A stretch of 64,000 nt of DNA from Thelephora terrestris (lineage: Eukaryota; Basidiomycota; Agaricomycetes; Thelephorales; Thelephoraceae): positions 62,001 to 126,000 of the forward strand of contig WIUZ02000020.1 in assembly GCA_015956445.1 (NCBI GenBank), in the 5' to 3' direction. This document shows positions 22,943-36,100 of the stretch, in pieces. Below the pieces are notes generated by a model. That model was not told the DNA's origin. It saw only the letters and a list, made by a program, of their open reading frames with translations, and did not search any database. The position numbers were made by a program, and so were the translations under genes. The stretch's first letter is position 1. Every line of letters begins with the position of its first letter.

Positions 22943-24446
22943 CGTGCTCTGTCTTCTTGCACGGTGTATGAGTGTTTCCGTTATCTAGAGGTCGAAGATC
23001 CGCAGCTTGAGTCCGCACCCATGTTGCGTCATTCCCGTGACCGTGACTCCAGAGCCGCGCCCACACGGGAGAAGCCCGAACAAAGGCTCGGAACTGAGTA
23101 CTGAGGCTAGGCCTTCCCCGCGCCTGCACATCCTCCACATTTTGGAGATTCCCCCATCAGACTTGCGGATTTTGCAGCGGTGACGCCGCTCCGGCTAGTT
23201 TGCAGCCCGCCGGCCGCCATTGTCAAAAACCGACAAGAAGAGGGCGGTAACACTCGATAACTGGTCGGATCTCCACGCGGCCACCGGTTTTGATCAATAC
23301 TCCCACTCACGCCGTCCTTGTATGTCTATCCACAGACAAAAGGGCCCAGGAAACTGGGTCCACAGAAGGAAACCGTTGCATTTGTCGGATAAGACAACGT
23401 AATGATGCCTTTGGGTTGCCAGGCCTCTCGCCTCCCTCTTTCTGTGTCTTGGAATGCGCGGATCCTTTATATCTCGCATCCCACCCCGTGACTAATCAAG
23501 CCAATCGTCGGTTCTATCTCAAAGACGAGGATAATCCTTGACATTTACTTCCGGTCCGTACGATAAGTACCCGTATCTTAGATACATTGCTCCACAAAGT
23601 TCTTCATCCTCTACAAATGGGGAAAGGGTACCCTTAGATGCCAACCTATCGACGGAACCTATGGACGCATCTACTCACGAACGACAGGCAACGTCTACAG
23701 CTTTCCCCTTGCTCCTGACACTGACATGAAGGCAATTGCGGTTAGTGCCATCCACAGGCACGATTACACCCGCACGCAAGATAATCGGGATCACCCAAGC
23801 ACAGTTCGCAAAATCGGATGGCACACAACAGACGAGGCTGGACCCATCGTCATCTCATCTGTCATTTGATGGGGTTGCGATGGTCGGGGGGATGCCCTTG
23901 ACCCGAGAACTCTCTTTCTGTATGCTGCGGTGCGGTTCCGACGATGATAGCCTGCACCACGCTCAGAGGTCACCGTTGCGATGTATTGGTTTCTTGAGGC
24001 CACCGCTGGTTCGGGCTCCTTGTCTACAACCACGCCATGCGGATTGCACCCAGGCGGTCCCCATATTCGGCTCCGTGCCAGGGCAGGTGTTAGTTTGTGA
24101 GATCAAGATCAAGGTTCGTACGCATGGACACACTCCCCGAAATCGACATTTGACACAGCCAAGGTGACGATCAATCGCACTGGCACTCGTGATTTCTTTC
24201 TTTGTTCTCGTCTTGTGCTTCATGCTCTGAGGTCATCTTTTCTGTTTTGTTTCATTGGCAACGAGATGAGTGGAAAGAAACGGACTGTTGCTCACTCCGG
24301 CCAGACGCCAACATCAAAACCCCGATCGTCTCCCAGTAGAATGACGGACGGCCCCTGGTCGTGTCAAACAGGTCTCAGCGGGCTGGTTAATCACGGATCG
24401 CCGTTCCTTATGACACCGATGACCATCTGAGGCCCTCACGACCTCC

Positions 24447-24480
24447 GAACGGGATTATCTCGGGATTATCTCGGGATTAT
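24447..24480. repeat. Short tandem repeat, 11-bp unit CGGGATTATCT
   Basis: The unit occurs three times head to tail, the third copy diverging at its last bases. No gene is nearby; probably a minor microsatellite. Confidence 0.7.
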
Positions 24481-27400
24481 TACTGAACTGGTGGCATTAT
24501 TGCAGATAACCAAAGACCCTGAGTACACGACGGCCGCCTCACAAATCAGAGCGATCTTCACGCGCACGACGATCGGAAACAACCAATTGAATGAGGTCCG
24601 CAGCGAGATTCGCACTCCGTGAAACGGAATGCAAATGATCGGGGACGACGACGAGATATTGTCTGGGAGACTCCTAGATTTCACCTCCGTGCAAGAGGAA
24701 TTCTAACATTCCGCTCGCGTCGGGACAATGATTAAGTTCTTGAGCGCATTCTGTGGGGAAAAAAACTTAATCGCCAGCAGCGCAGAAACGGATGATTGTG
24801 TTAACCCTGACCGCTTCGAAAGATGTGGGCACTACGGCTGGATGGGATTCCTCCACATGGAATCATTTCCTTACACACGCCGCAGATGTCGGCCGGTACC
24901 TTCTCACCGCGAAACTCGTGCACAAACTCTTCGTGTGGGAGAATCAAGCGAATCCTCGCGATGGCGGTAGGGAAAACAAAACAGCCACGGAGGTGCAAGG
25001 TGGGGCGGGGCTCACGAGGGAATTGCAGAGAAGTGGGGTTGTCAAAAGCCGATCACGTCTTGAGTGTGGGAGTGAACCGTTGTCTCCTCGTTGACCACAT
25101 GTGTGCGTGGGCGATGGACAAGATATTGACAATCTTAGGAACTGACAAAATGGAAGGGATTTTCAAATACGAATCTCAATTGAGCGGTGGACCAGGATCA
25201 CCGGCCCGATTTATCATGATTCGATTGCAAATACGGGAAGCCTCGCGATTCGTGGCCATGGGTAACCCAAGCAGGTATTCAGTGGATACGTGGGGAATTC
25301 GAGTAAGCACCACACACAACAATCAACACAAACCCTTTATTTAAGTGACAAGGATGGAAGAGAGATGCAGGGTACATCTCGAGAATGAGCGTTCGATGCG
25401 GGGAACGTGCCAATGTACGAACGAGAAAGGGAAGGCCGTCAATAAAAGTAGGCACTTAGTCTGTACGCTGAAGAGAACTCAACACAAAAATCAATCGATC
25501 GAGATTGACGCGGCAGCCAGGGAAAGTGTTGGAATTGGGAACTGGCCTTACTCATATGACCCCCACGGTTTTGACGGTCTTGACCGTCAGGTGGCGAAGC
25601 AAAAAATAAAAGGAACCTCCCAGGAAATTCCCAATCAGTGTCACGCTGAGAAATTCACGAGAGAAAAAAAAGTTGTGATCGCACCAAGTTGTCGGCTCCA
25701 CGAGCATTTGAAATAATTCCATCACGCCTTTTGATTGGGACGCATCAGGTCAATGTTACTCCTGAGAGCGTGATTGGGTGGCCGGGCACTAGCCCCAGAC
25801 CATGGCGGACTTCCCAGTTTGGTATACACTTTGAGAGCGTGACTTATCGCTATCAAACCTACAGGAAAGGGGGGAGGGAGCAGCTTTCAGCCACGGAAAG
25901 GGAAAGAAACGCGCACAGGACGTCGACACGGGTGATATCCCAGAATTTCGTGGAATCTTCTCAAAGAAGCACAGCAGAAAGCGACGGTCTCGGACGCCTG
26001 TCGTCGTCAAAATGCTCCACTTGCGTGGTCTAGGCACCAGAAAATAAATCGGTAATTGAGGTTGTCATCTTTCGGCGCGTGCTCGGGAGGCATGAGGCAA
26101 GCTTGAGCGATTAGCGGCACCTATCAACTTACCGGTAAAAAAAAACCTCTCAGGTACTCGATTCGCAAAGAGGCCGCCAACATGACCCGAACACGCCGTC
26201 CCGACAATGCCGCCGTTCCACGGAAATGATACTCTCCTCTACGCTACCCGGTGCCAAAAACGAGGCAATTAATCGCTTCTCTCTTCGTTTTCCTGACCTT
26301 CGTCCGTGAACGCCTGGAAAAAGCCCAAAACTGCGTCACCATCTGCCGCGTTATCACAGAGAACGGCGCGTGCGCGATTGTTTTTCCACGTTCTTCCATT
26401 CTGACAAACCTGCCCTCTGCCTGCACCCTCTCAACGCCGAACCGACGCCCAGCGCGCGTCCGCTCATACCTTGATACAGGGATTGGTTCTTTAGCGTTCC
26501 GACGGTGGAGCCGAGACCACATCGGAGGTTCCACTCTGAAAGTTTACATCCTACACACCGTCATCAAATCAATCACCTCCCCCAAGAGGATGTATGGCCG
26601 ACGATGTGATCCCTCGAGCGGTGAACATGAGCGACCCCATACGGCGTCCTGAGAATCAAACCAACGGAACCCATCTAAACATGATTCCCGATGACAGCCT
26701 TCCAGTCTCCGAGATCTGACGAAAGGGAAGACGTCGCCGCAGTCCCCCCCCCCCCACCTCTTCGGGGTTTCAGGTGAACCCTTCTGGTGTTCTCTGGTCG
26801 CCCAGCCATCATGTTGCAACCATACCTCTCATCCGAGCACCACAAGGACCTGGAGGGCGGTGTGACACAACCCGTTCCGATGTGCGTGATCTCGGGATGG
26901 TCTACTCGAACTCGTGAACGTTCGCACCGGTGGTTCCATATCACGAAATTCTCGGCGAATCTCTGCTGTACGCGGCCGAGCGAAAACCACGGGCGATGAA
27001 CGGTACTTATCGTATCGGAGCTCAACAGAATCCGTCCCGCGATGGACGTGATCTGCAATTTCATAACACGTGGGCGGATCGATTCGCCATCGCACGCACG
27101 GAGTGGACAGGATTCAAGGAACGGGTGTGCCGGGCTCGGTGCTATCGATAGGCAGCCACCTATGATAAGGAACAGGGGGCGAGACCTGAACCAGATGACG
27201 AAACCGTGGCTGAACCTCCGCATCGCGGTGGACAATAGCCACTTTGGATCAGCTGTCCGCCGTCGGAGAGATTTGGATCCTACCAATCCTTTGTTCGACG
27301 AAACCCGTGTGTGAGAACCATCATCACCAATCTCTCTGCCAAGTGCATACACCGCACTTCATAGCTCTAGAGGGTTTCCAACTTTGGAAAACCCGGTCGA

Positions 27401-30400
27401 GAGCGTCTTCGTCGCTGATGGGGCAGTGGGCCACAAAGGACCATCAGCCACCCCCGGGAGAGAGAGAGAGAGGCTGTATCATCAGTCGGCTTTGTGAAAA
27501 TCGTGATGGGGTCCATACGACTCACCTTGCGCGTTCTCTCGTTCTTGCTCGATGCCGTACGCAAACGCAGATTCGTGGCGCAGGAAAGAGAGGGCGCACA
27601 TCAAACGGATGAGACCCGTCGGATCAAGGAGGCCGAAACCGATGCCTCCACTCCTCTGATGCATGTAACCACGACCGGAGGGGCAATTGGAATGGGTGAG
27701 CGAACCTAGACCAGTGGCTGCGAATGGGACCGAATGTTTCCCAACTATAGTCGAACACGTCTGGCGCTAACCTGTCAGGATTCGGGATCTGAGGCCTGAG
27801 GGATCAAGATCCAAATCATCAGCTGACCGCTCAAACGCAAGGCAGGAGATCCCGAGTATGAGAGCCCAAAGATCCCCCAGATCTGATTTCTTGGGAACCG
27901 TCTCTCTCTCGCGCGCGCGGTATGTATAGCATAGCTCGAAACCTCAGGGCCAAGTTCACGATCGAACAAAAAAAAAAGGGCAATGATCCCTGGAAACCTC
28001 CAAATCGCGGTGGACGATCAATTTTAAACCATCAATCCAATCCCATTCCTTGAATAGAGCGCGCGGTTGATCACGCAAAGCAGCGCCAGGCGTGACTACG
28101 TACCAAACCAATAGAGCGGGACGTCGTGATCGTAGGGCGATGAGACAAGGTTCATGGGTCATCGACCAAGAATGCGGGAGGACGGAGAGGAACGTCGGAT
28201 CCCGGTTAGATAATTACCGAGTGAGATTACACGCGAGTATACGCAAATACCCACTCCGTAAGCAACGTGGGGCATCTTCACTGAAGCCATGATTTTCCTT
28301 CTCTCCAAAGTTGTGGACGGCCCTCGTGTACTCGAGGGGGGAAATTTGTTGGGCATACCGAAAAGGAAGGTCGCAGTTACACCTAATAAAACGTGAGGAC
28401 AATTGTCAGCGGGGGTATGACTTGACATACTTGACTTCTTGGAAACTCCTCTATTTGGGTACCGAACACGAAGGGTGCCGCTCAACTTCAGGAGAGGAGT
28501 AGACCACGAGATCTTATCAAAGAGTGCAATGATCTAGGAACCCCCATTCATCGTGCCGATCTCTCCGGTAAGTCTAAAAAGAATAGACGTAGGAATAACG
28601 CCTGGGCGTGACTCCCCCCACCCCCCTTCACGAAATTAGAGTCAACGTAAGCTGCGGAATTGATGGCAAGCGTTACTTACATGTATATGTAGAGCGAGAT
28701 ACCCCAAGTGGGTGGCATATGGTATTGGATCAGTCAGATCGTAAGCGGAAACAGAAAGTCACCAAAGTCCCTCGACCGGCCGCCGAATTATATGACATGC
28801 AAAGAGGGGTGGTGGATGGATGGGCGGGATATTCGCGGTGATCAGTATTGAGCGAAGACGGCAGGCAGGACGTTTCCTATTCAAATCCCTCGCGAATCAT
28901 GAGAACCCGGCGGTTGACGGAACCGGTGAAGGAGGGCCTCGAGGCTCAAGCAGCCTGAATGAATCCCCCCCACCCTCTTTGGCGTGAAGAGCCATCGAGG
29001 GGGTGGAGGTTCCAGAACTCGACGCACTCATTCGTGCTTCTTAAAGACGCCAGACAAAAAACACACACCCCGCGCTCATCACCTCGAATGAATTCGTCCC
29101 TGGTCCAAGGGTCGAGAACGGCCGACGGCGTCTTTTCATACATCACATCCCCTCGTGTCAGTTCATGTACACCATTGAGCAGTACACGTCCACGGGGGCG
29201 GTATCCGGGATCACAGAAACGAATGAAGGGCGAGAAGGGTGACATGACAAGATCAACACCCACCTAAGGAGATACCGGCGTGTTCAGGGCGCCGTGCTGG
29301 ATGAAGTCGAGAACAGATCGGATGTCCCGAGGAGTCACCGCGGTCCCCAATATGGAACAGAGAACGCTGGACGTTTACAGGTATACAATGGAGGTGAGGG
29401 GAGGGGATAGACCGGTGGGTCCTGGTCTGCAGGGAGGATAATCGCCCAGAACGGGATAGTGAATTATATCCCGGCGGCCCAGCGTACATTTAGCGCAATC
29501 CAATCGCGAACCAGATACGAAAAAAAAGTCGGGCAACCCAGCCGTTCACCCATTTCTGACAGAGTGGAAAAAAAAGTGTCCAGGGAGCCGCGTGAGATCC
29601 ATCGGAGAGGGGTGGGTGTCGATGGGCGAGGCTAGAAGTTCGAAGGCCTTTACGGGATTGAATTGGGGCTGTGTTGCTGTTGTGGATGAGATAAGTCGTA
29701 GTTGTGTGGACGTCGCGGTCGAACGTTAACGTTTGAATGGGCTGATCGTAGATAGCTAAGTATCAACCTATACGTGTACGAGGCCACGGGGCCAGATGAC
29801 TGGAACCGAAGGACCGGCGAGACATGGGGCAGGGTGAAAAAAAAACCCCCGGCTTCCTTGCCCTTCCATTCGTGCTGGGACACCGTCTGGTGTGGGGGTT
29901 GCTGTCTAACTGAACGCTCAGGCCCAAATCGATCAGATCTGTGCAGACCCTGCACTGTGCAGTTCAGTACGATAATTCCCCGAATTTACGAATGGGAAGG
30001 GGCGTTGAGTAGTGTGGGTGCATCCTGCAAACGGTCTGGACTTTGAGGTGGGCGAAAAAGAACCGTGGGGGAGCCACAATAACTCACGGCTCGCTCGGTG
30101 GGAACCGTGCCAACGGGCTCCTGGGGGTCCCCAAGGGATAATAATACATGTGGCGGAAAAGTCCTCACGACCTGCCCCCACAGCGACATAGACCATGTAG
30201 TCTGGATCCAAACCCAATCGTGTTCGGCCTCCGGGGAGGGGTCTTTGATGTTTCTGCAACTGGCGCAGCGTCCTACCCCCTCAAATGTTTCTCTTGGGGC
30301 TCTCCTTAGGCCTTTACGTTCATCAATGGGTGTGATCCGGTGCAAGAGCGTCCTTCATCACCGTTCAAGCGAACTGGGTGCCTTTAGCCAATATATACCA

Positions 30401-32234
30401 CCACCACCACCCCCTTCGGCACAATAGGAATCTCTGCAATATCAAATCACGGATGCCAGACAGCGGATCACTGAACCCGACAGAGGAAAATAAAAAAGAA
30501 ACTCTCCAACACCGCACACCGTTCATCACCATGGAGAAGATAAGGCCTAAGGCCTTAAGGCACCACCTGTACAGGCACACAGCAGCATGGCTGGTCGAGA
30601 CAGTCGAGTCGCAAAAAAAAACGAACAAGGCGTGATTGGAATCTTGCAACGGCAATTCGATGACGCAGATCAGGTATGTAACTCCCGATAATTAAATTTA
30701 GATTCATCCAATTCTGCCTACGTCGGGCGCAGTATAACCCCTCTGTCCCCCTCGAGATGTGCATTGGGTGGAAGGAAAAATAAAGACAACCGCGTGCATT
30801 CAGCTTGATAACGACTGTAGACCGCCAGTGCAGAGTTACCACTCCAGCCGTCGACATCGGTATCCTCAGCGGAGCGGGGAAAGAGGGGGGGGGTATCCTT
30901 ACGACAAGATGGAAACGTTGGCTCCAGAATCACTCTAGACCGTGGACTTCGGCGTCCTACCAGTAGCATCGCCCCCCCCCCCCTCTCCGCAATACACATC
31001 ACATCGCGGAAAACGGACGGGGCAGAACCGCCAAACAAGATGAAGACAAAACCGGCGAGGGCCTGGAAACCTCCTCTCTGCCAAAAGACCAAAAGCCCAG
31101 ACACGGCGAATGGCGGAACGAAGAGAGAGAGGGCCGCATCAACAGATCGGGTTTCAGAGACAAGAGGAGAGATTAAGCACGGGCTTGTGACGAAGCTGGC
31201 TACGCAAACCACGCATTCGTATAGCCATGTGGGACGTTTTAGCCCATCCATCCGACGTGGAGATGTATGACGACAGCGTTAGCTCAGGGCCTATACACCA
31301 TAATACGAGCGACCAGAGAACCCTGCAATCACTTGGCGATACAGGCCAGCAAGTAAGAGCGGGCGACTGACGTAGACAGGATCGTAGCCAGATGGCGGCC
31401 CTCCGCGAGACGACGATGGGATATGACCCACGTCCACTAGTCCCAGTCAGCAGAAGAGCCGTATCGGAGTCTCAGGCTCCTCAGCTAAACGTTGAGTCCT
31501 ACTCCTCGGTCTGGGCGGGTCGCAGAGATGACGACGCTAGAGCAGTCCTCGGTGGCGTTCCCAAAATTGAAACAGCGGAAGAACAATACTGACGGTGGAG
31601 AACTCTAGGGTGAAGCGCTCACTAGCTACGAAGGCTCGGGTCGGTGTCCTGCGACGGGCGGGTATCAGACAGGTGTCTGTATCCTGTCTCGTGAAGTTCC
31701 ACCGGGCAACTCGGGGGAGAAACGCACAAGTCGAGAACTGCCAAAAGTTCTCAATCCACGTTTCACGCTTGCGCGCAACGGCAGGCCGGTCAAATGTCCT
31801 CGGGGTTTTCCGTAACACACTGTTCCTCCTATTGTTTCCTCAGGGTTTACGACATCTATCGGGTATATACCCCTTTCGTTGAAGAGGGCAGGACAGAAAA
31901 AACGCCACTTACTTTAACTCATGCCAAATCAACCGGCGTGCGACCGTCACCGCCCTGATTGAAATCACGGAATGGATGAGAGATCTTTGGAGGGACACAA
32001 GTAGAAGTGATCGCTCCCACGGTGTGTTTTGCGATGATTCCCCTTCGGTCAAGAAGCAGTACGGGAAATATACTCATGTCAGAAAATGGAAACAGAACGC
32101 TTTGCGAAGCATCTCAGATGAAAGGGGTGCTCTCTGGCCACGGTCATGTTGCATTTGCAGACAGCAACCTCGGAAGGGAAGGCGCGCGGGACCCGCTCAT
32201 CGAAAAAAATCACAAGACCCCGACAGTCGAAATC

Positions 32235-32262
32235 GGGGGGGGGGGGGGGGGGGGGGGGGGGG
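32235..32262 (+). repeat. Run of 28 G residues
   Basis: An uninterrupted G tract, able in principle to form G-quadruplexes. Its length may be affected by sequencing or assembly error. Confidence 0.85.
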
Positions 32263-32948
32263 AAACCCACAAAACATATCCCAGTGGATTCCCACGGAAA
32301 CAACTAAATCAGGGGTGGTGGTGCCCAATTACGATTTTCCACGATCGCACTACGTCCCCGGCGGCACAAAATCAAGATTTCGAACGGGAGGGCCAACATG
32401 GCGTATCAATATATCAATCACAGCGATTCACGTTCAGCGATCCAAGATCAAAGGGAGAGAGAGAAAAAACTGTGATGAGATCACCGACCCAGATCTTCAA
32501 AACGAGGGGAGAGAGGTTTCGGAAAGGGGAGGTCGGTATATGTGTGCGTGTGTGGCGCAGTGCGAGCGCGGCGGTGTGCTGGTGACCGTTTGATGGCAAA
32601 TCCGGACTGTCGAAGTGGGTATCTCTCTCGATCGGCGAAATGCGCGTTGGATGAGAAAGGGGGTGCGTGACCCTTTTTTTTCTCTAGGATATCTATTTTT
32701 TTTTTTGAAAGATCGGGACCGATAACATAGCTTCTGGTGATCGGCAACGTGTTGAGGGATGACGTCATTTTCTGTTTTTTTCCCATCGCAGTCTCAGGCC
32801 GAGGACGGTGTCCGCCGCCGTGATTATTTGAACAAGGGGATGCGATGATTTTTTGTGTAATGTAAATACTGGAAATAAATCAGCGGATGTATCTACCTGT
32901 AATAAAATTTGAATGTCAGCTTGATCCCTAAATAACACGGCTCTACGA

Positions 32949-32966
32949 TTTTCCGTCGACGGAAAA
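32949..32966. repeat. 18-bp perfect palindrome TTTTCCGTCGACGGAAAA
   Basis: It lies about 210 bp upstream of the fusion gene that starts at 33179. It could be a protein-binding site of that gene or part of a transposon end, or chance. A second imperfect hairpin (CCCGCG/CGCGGG) follows at about 32987-33004. Confidence 0.5.
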
Positions 32967-33178
32967 AATGAGTTTTATGAACGATTCCCGCGCACAAGTC
33001 GCGGGATGCACTGGCCGATTTGGCGCCCGGAAAAACACAAGGATGGGATTGCACGGTGGTACCGACGGTCGCTCTCGATGACTGCCCCGACGAGTAATTA
33101 CATAAGCAAAAGCTACTCCTACGCGCGGTGGGTTGGGAAAGGGGTATGTAACTTAACCCTCCTCAGCACATTCCGCCG

Positions 33179-36100
33179 ATGGCCCGGGACACTCGGAGGT
33201 CTCAGCACAAACGGTCTCCTGTCCAGGAAGCCCAGACACGCTGGATGCGTGGTTTTCGTCACCACCGACCTTCACAAAACGAGATTGAAGCTTTTCAATG
33301 CTCAAAACAATTATCTAATACAGATAACGAGCGCAAGCTGAAGCGGGAGGTAGCCGAAGAGAAGAGAATTCGCTTGAACAGCGAGAGGCGAGAGAAGCGG
33401 GCGAAAGGGAAGGTGTGTAAGCTGGAGGAGGAGGTGGGAGGATTAGAGGGGAGGGTGGAGGAATTGGAGAACACAGTGAGGGTCGCATCAGATGAGAGAG
33501 CGGACCTACTTGAGAGGGTCGAAGGCACGCATGGAGAGAATGTCAAGCTGAGGGAAGACTTGAAACGCCTCACCGCGAGATTCAGGTCTCGCGTTCGACG
33601 AGAACCCCAGAAAATCGACACTGCGGTAAAGCGGGCTCTCTCGTCTGTCTTCGTCACCCAGCAAAACGTATATGAGGTCAAAACTCCCGATGGGACGATA
33701 CAGAATTGGGCGCGGAACGTCATTCTTCACCTTGTCTGTGTGTCCAATGTACCGGCAGCAAAGACCTGGACGGCATTTTGCTCTGTCACCGAAGGGTTGG
33801 GGATTGTTGTCGAGGGGAGTTGGAGCCCGCGGTCTGCCGGACGTGTTGTTTTAGAAGGAGCTCTTGCGGCAGAGGAAATGATTGTTGAGGACTTCGCGAA
33901 TGCTCTTGGTACGTGGTCAGTCTCATCAGACCTATTGAATGCCTAAGGTGATGGAATTTTCAGCGTGTACCTTTAGTGCTGACGGCGCGACTCACAAATC
34001 CATTCCCTATGTTTCCAGGTGGGCGGTGATGATCCCCTCTCAAGGTCTTAAACCAAAGGACCGTTTCCTGGGTGTCACGCCCGAGCTGGACCACACCACT
34101 ATCACCCAGGTCGAGAGTTTCAAGCGGAAAATCCAAGACCTCTGCGACGATTACAACGCGAGTCCGTTTGGGACCGAACATTATTTTGATCCACGTGCAA
34201 TCTGGAGGAAGATGACGGGCTACCTTAGCGACCATGCAGCTGATCAAAAAAAGGTCTTCCGGGAGCTTGCGAAATACCATTCGGAATGTGACCTGGAGCT
34301 TCGGGGGGAGGCAGTGATAGTGGCAGAGGATCCAGAAACAAAATTGGAGGTGACAGAGGTATTTGACAAGAAAAAAGAGGAGATGCTGCAGGAGGTTGGT
34401 GGTGTGGCCCGTTGGGCGGAACTCCCAGTCGACGATCGCCTTCGATTGGCAAAAAAACTCGTTCGGGATGCCGAGATATGTCTTGGGGAGCGAGTCCTCG
34501 AACGACTCCCTGCTGAACAGAGGCAAGAGGCAAGTGGCTGCTTCTGGTCTGGCTGCGGCATGCATAAAGACCTGAACGCCGTGAAGGAAGGGGCAGAGAG
34601 GATGTCGAGGTGGTGGGAAAAAGTTGGGAGGGTGCCACCGGTTGCCTTAGCCAACAAATTCAAAACGGAAAGTGGCGCAGGTTGTGAGGTGCGTCGGTCA
34701 GACAGAGGTGGAGTAAAACTGACAAATCTTGTGGGAGCTTTGGTGAGGCACAGAGATACTGGGAGGGGGCAGCAGGATCGATTTCGCACGTTTTGTAGGA
34801 AAGCTATCGGATACGAGGTTTCCTTCCCAGACACGAGCAATACCCGCTATCAATGCTACACCTACGCTGCGGCCGAAATCCTACACAACCACCAACTTTA
34901 CCTCGACTTCTTGGACTTCATCGCAATCACAAAAACAAGCACGCCAGGAGAATTGAACCACATGGAGGAAAACATAAGACGGGGCATTACGGACGACGCG
35001 ACCCTCACCGAACTCATTGTCCTCACTCTTTACGGTGAGGCGGTCAGTGCTCCATTCACGCGATTCCTTCGATCCTCGGAAGAGAGGAATGGCCTCGATC
35101 TTGGCCCGGACTATGATCACTTCAAGCGACAAATCAAAAACCTCATTGACAACCCCGGTCTTCTCATCTCCCCTAATATCGACCCCGCAATGTGTTCCCT
35201 CGATGGTCAGCCATGGCAAAATGCCGACGTAATCCATAAAATCGAAAAAGTCTACCCTGACTATCCTGATCTCGAAGGGGCTCTGGTCGCATTCTTCGAG
35301 GGTGCACTCGACAAATTAGGAACATTTACGGAAGAGTTCAAGGAGGGATCTCCCATCTCAAAGGCAACCCCCGAGGAACGTTGGCTTGCTTTTAGGCGGC
35401 CGACGAACGATCGAAACGAAGGAACTTTGGGCCTTCTGCGTTGCATGTACCGAAGGTTCTCAAATATTAAGTTTGGGCAGCTCAATGCTCGACTGATGTC
35501 AAAGTGAGTTGGATTCCTCACAAGTACCATGAGTTGAGATGCTATTACTTAATAACAAAAGGCTGAACCCAGACGTCCATGGTTATATGAAGAACATGTC
35601 TTCCAGGCGCCGATTTCATCTGCGGGGTGCCGCCCGAAAAGTTGATCAAAGTCATGCATTTGACAATTTCCGCGATGAGTATGCAGATGCAAATGCTGCC
35701 AACGCAGCTCAGAAGCAAGCAGATGTGGATCGACGAAAGAAGAAGGCTGATGCTCGGCTTGCCAAACTCCAAGCTTTCAATCCAATCCTCAATCTTACAG
35801 GCAGGAAAATGGGGGACGACCGTGTCGATCGGATGAAGGAACAGTTACGATGGCACCGAGAAATTGACGGTGATAAGGATGTTCCTCCCTATAGCCACCT
35901 TAAAAAGGCTGAGTTGTGGGAGGCAATGACTCAAGCAGTTGAACGGTATCAAGTGCGGTCTCTCGATTGTGAAGGTAAGTGAGCTTTACATATGTCTCCG
36001 AGAATGGAGGCTAACATATCGAGTGGTGAACCAGGTGCCATACCAGCGGGTGCCCTTGATGAAGACCAATCTGATGACGGAATCTACAACATCGACACTA

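Larger units (their letters stand above)
22943..32930. other. Gene-poor 10-kb region
   Basis: No multi-exon gene could be built on either strand. Open frames of up to about 225 codons exist but are mostly antisense pairs in GC-rich sequence without conserved motifs. The region holds homopolymer runs (C12 at 26744, C12 at 30972, G28 at 32235) and a small tandem repeat at 24447-24480. Lineage-specific or non-coding genes cannot be excluded. Confidence 0.4.

Noticed and set aside
24801-24998. Minus-strand frame with HEFRGEKVPADICGVCKEM, reminiscent of a C1 domain
   Set aside because: Spacing is off by one and the second cysteine pair is absent; no neighbouring exon found.
31976-32593. Overlapping 205- and 192-codon frames across the G28 tract
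   Set aside because: Both read through the homopolymer as poly-Gly and have no conserved sequence; chance frames.
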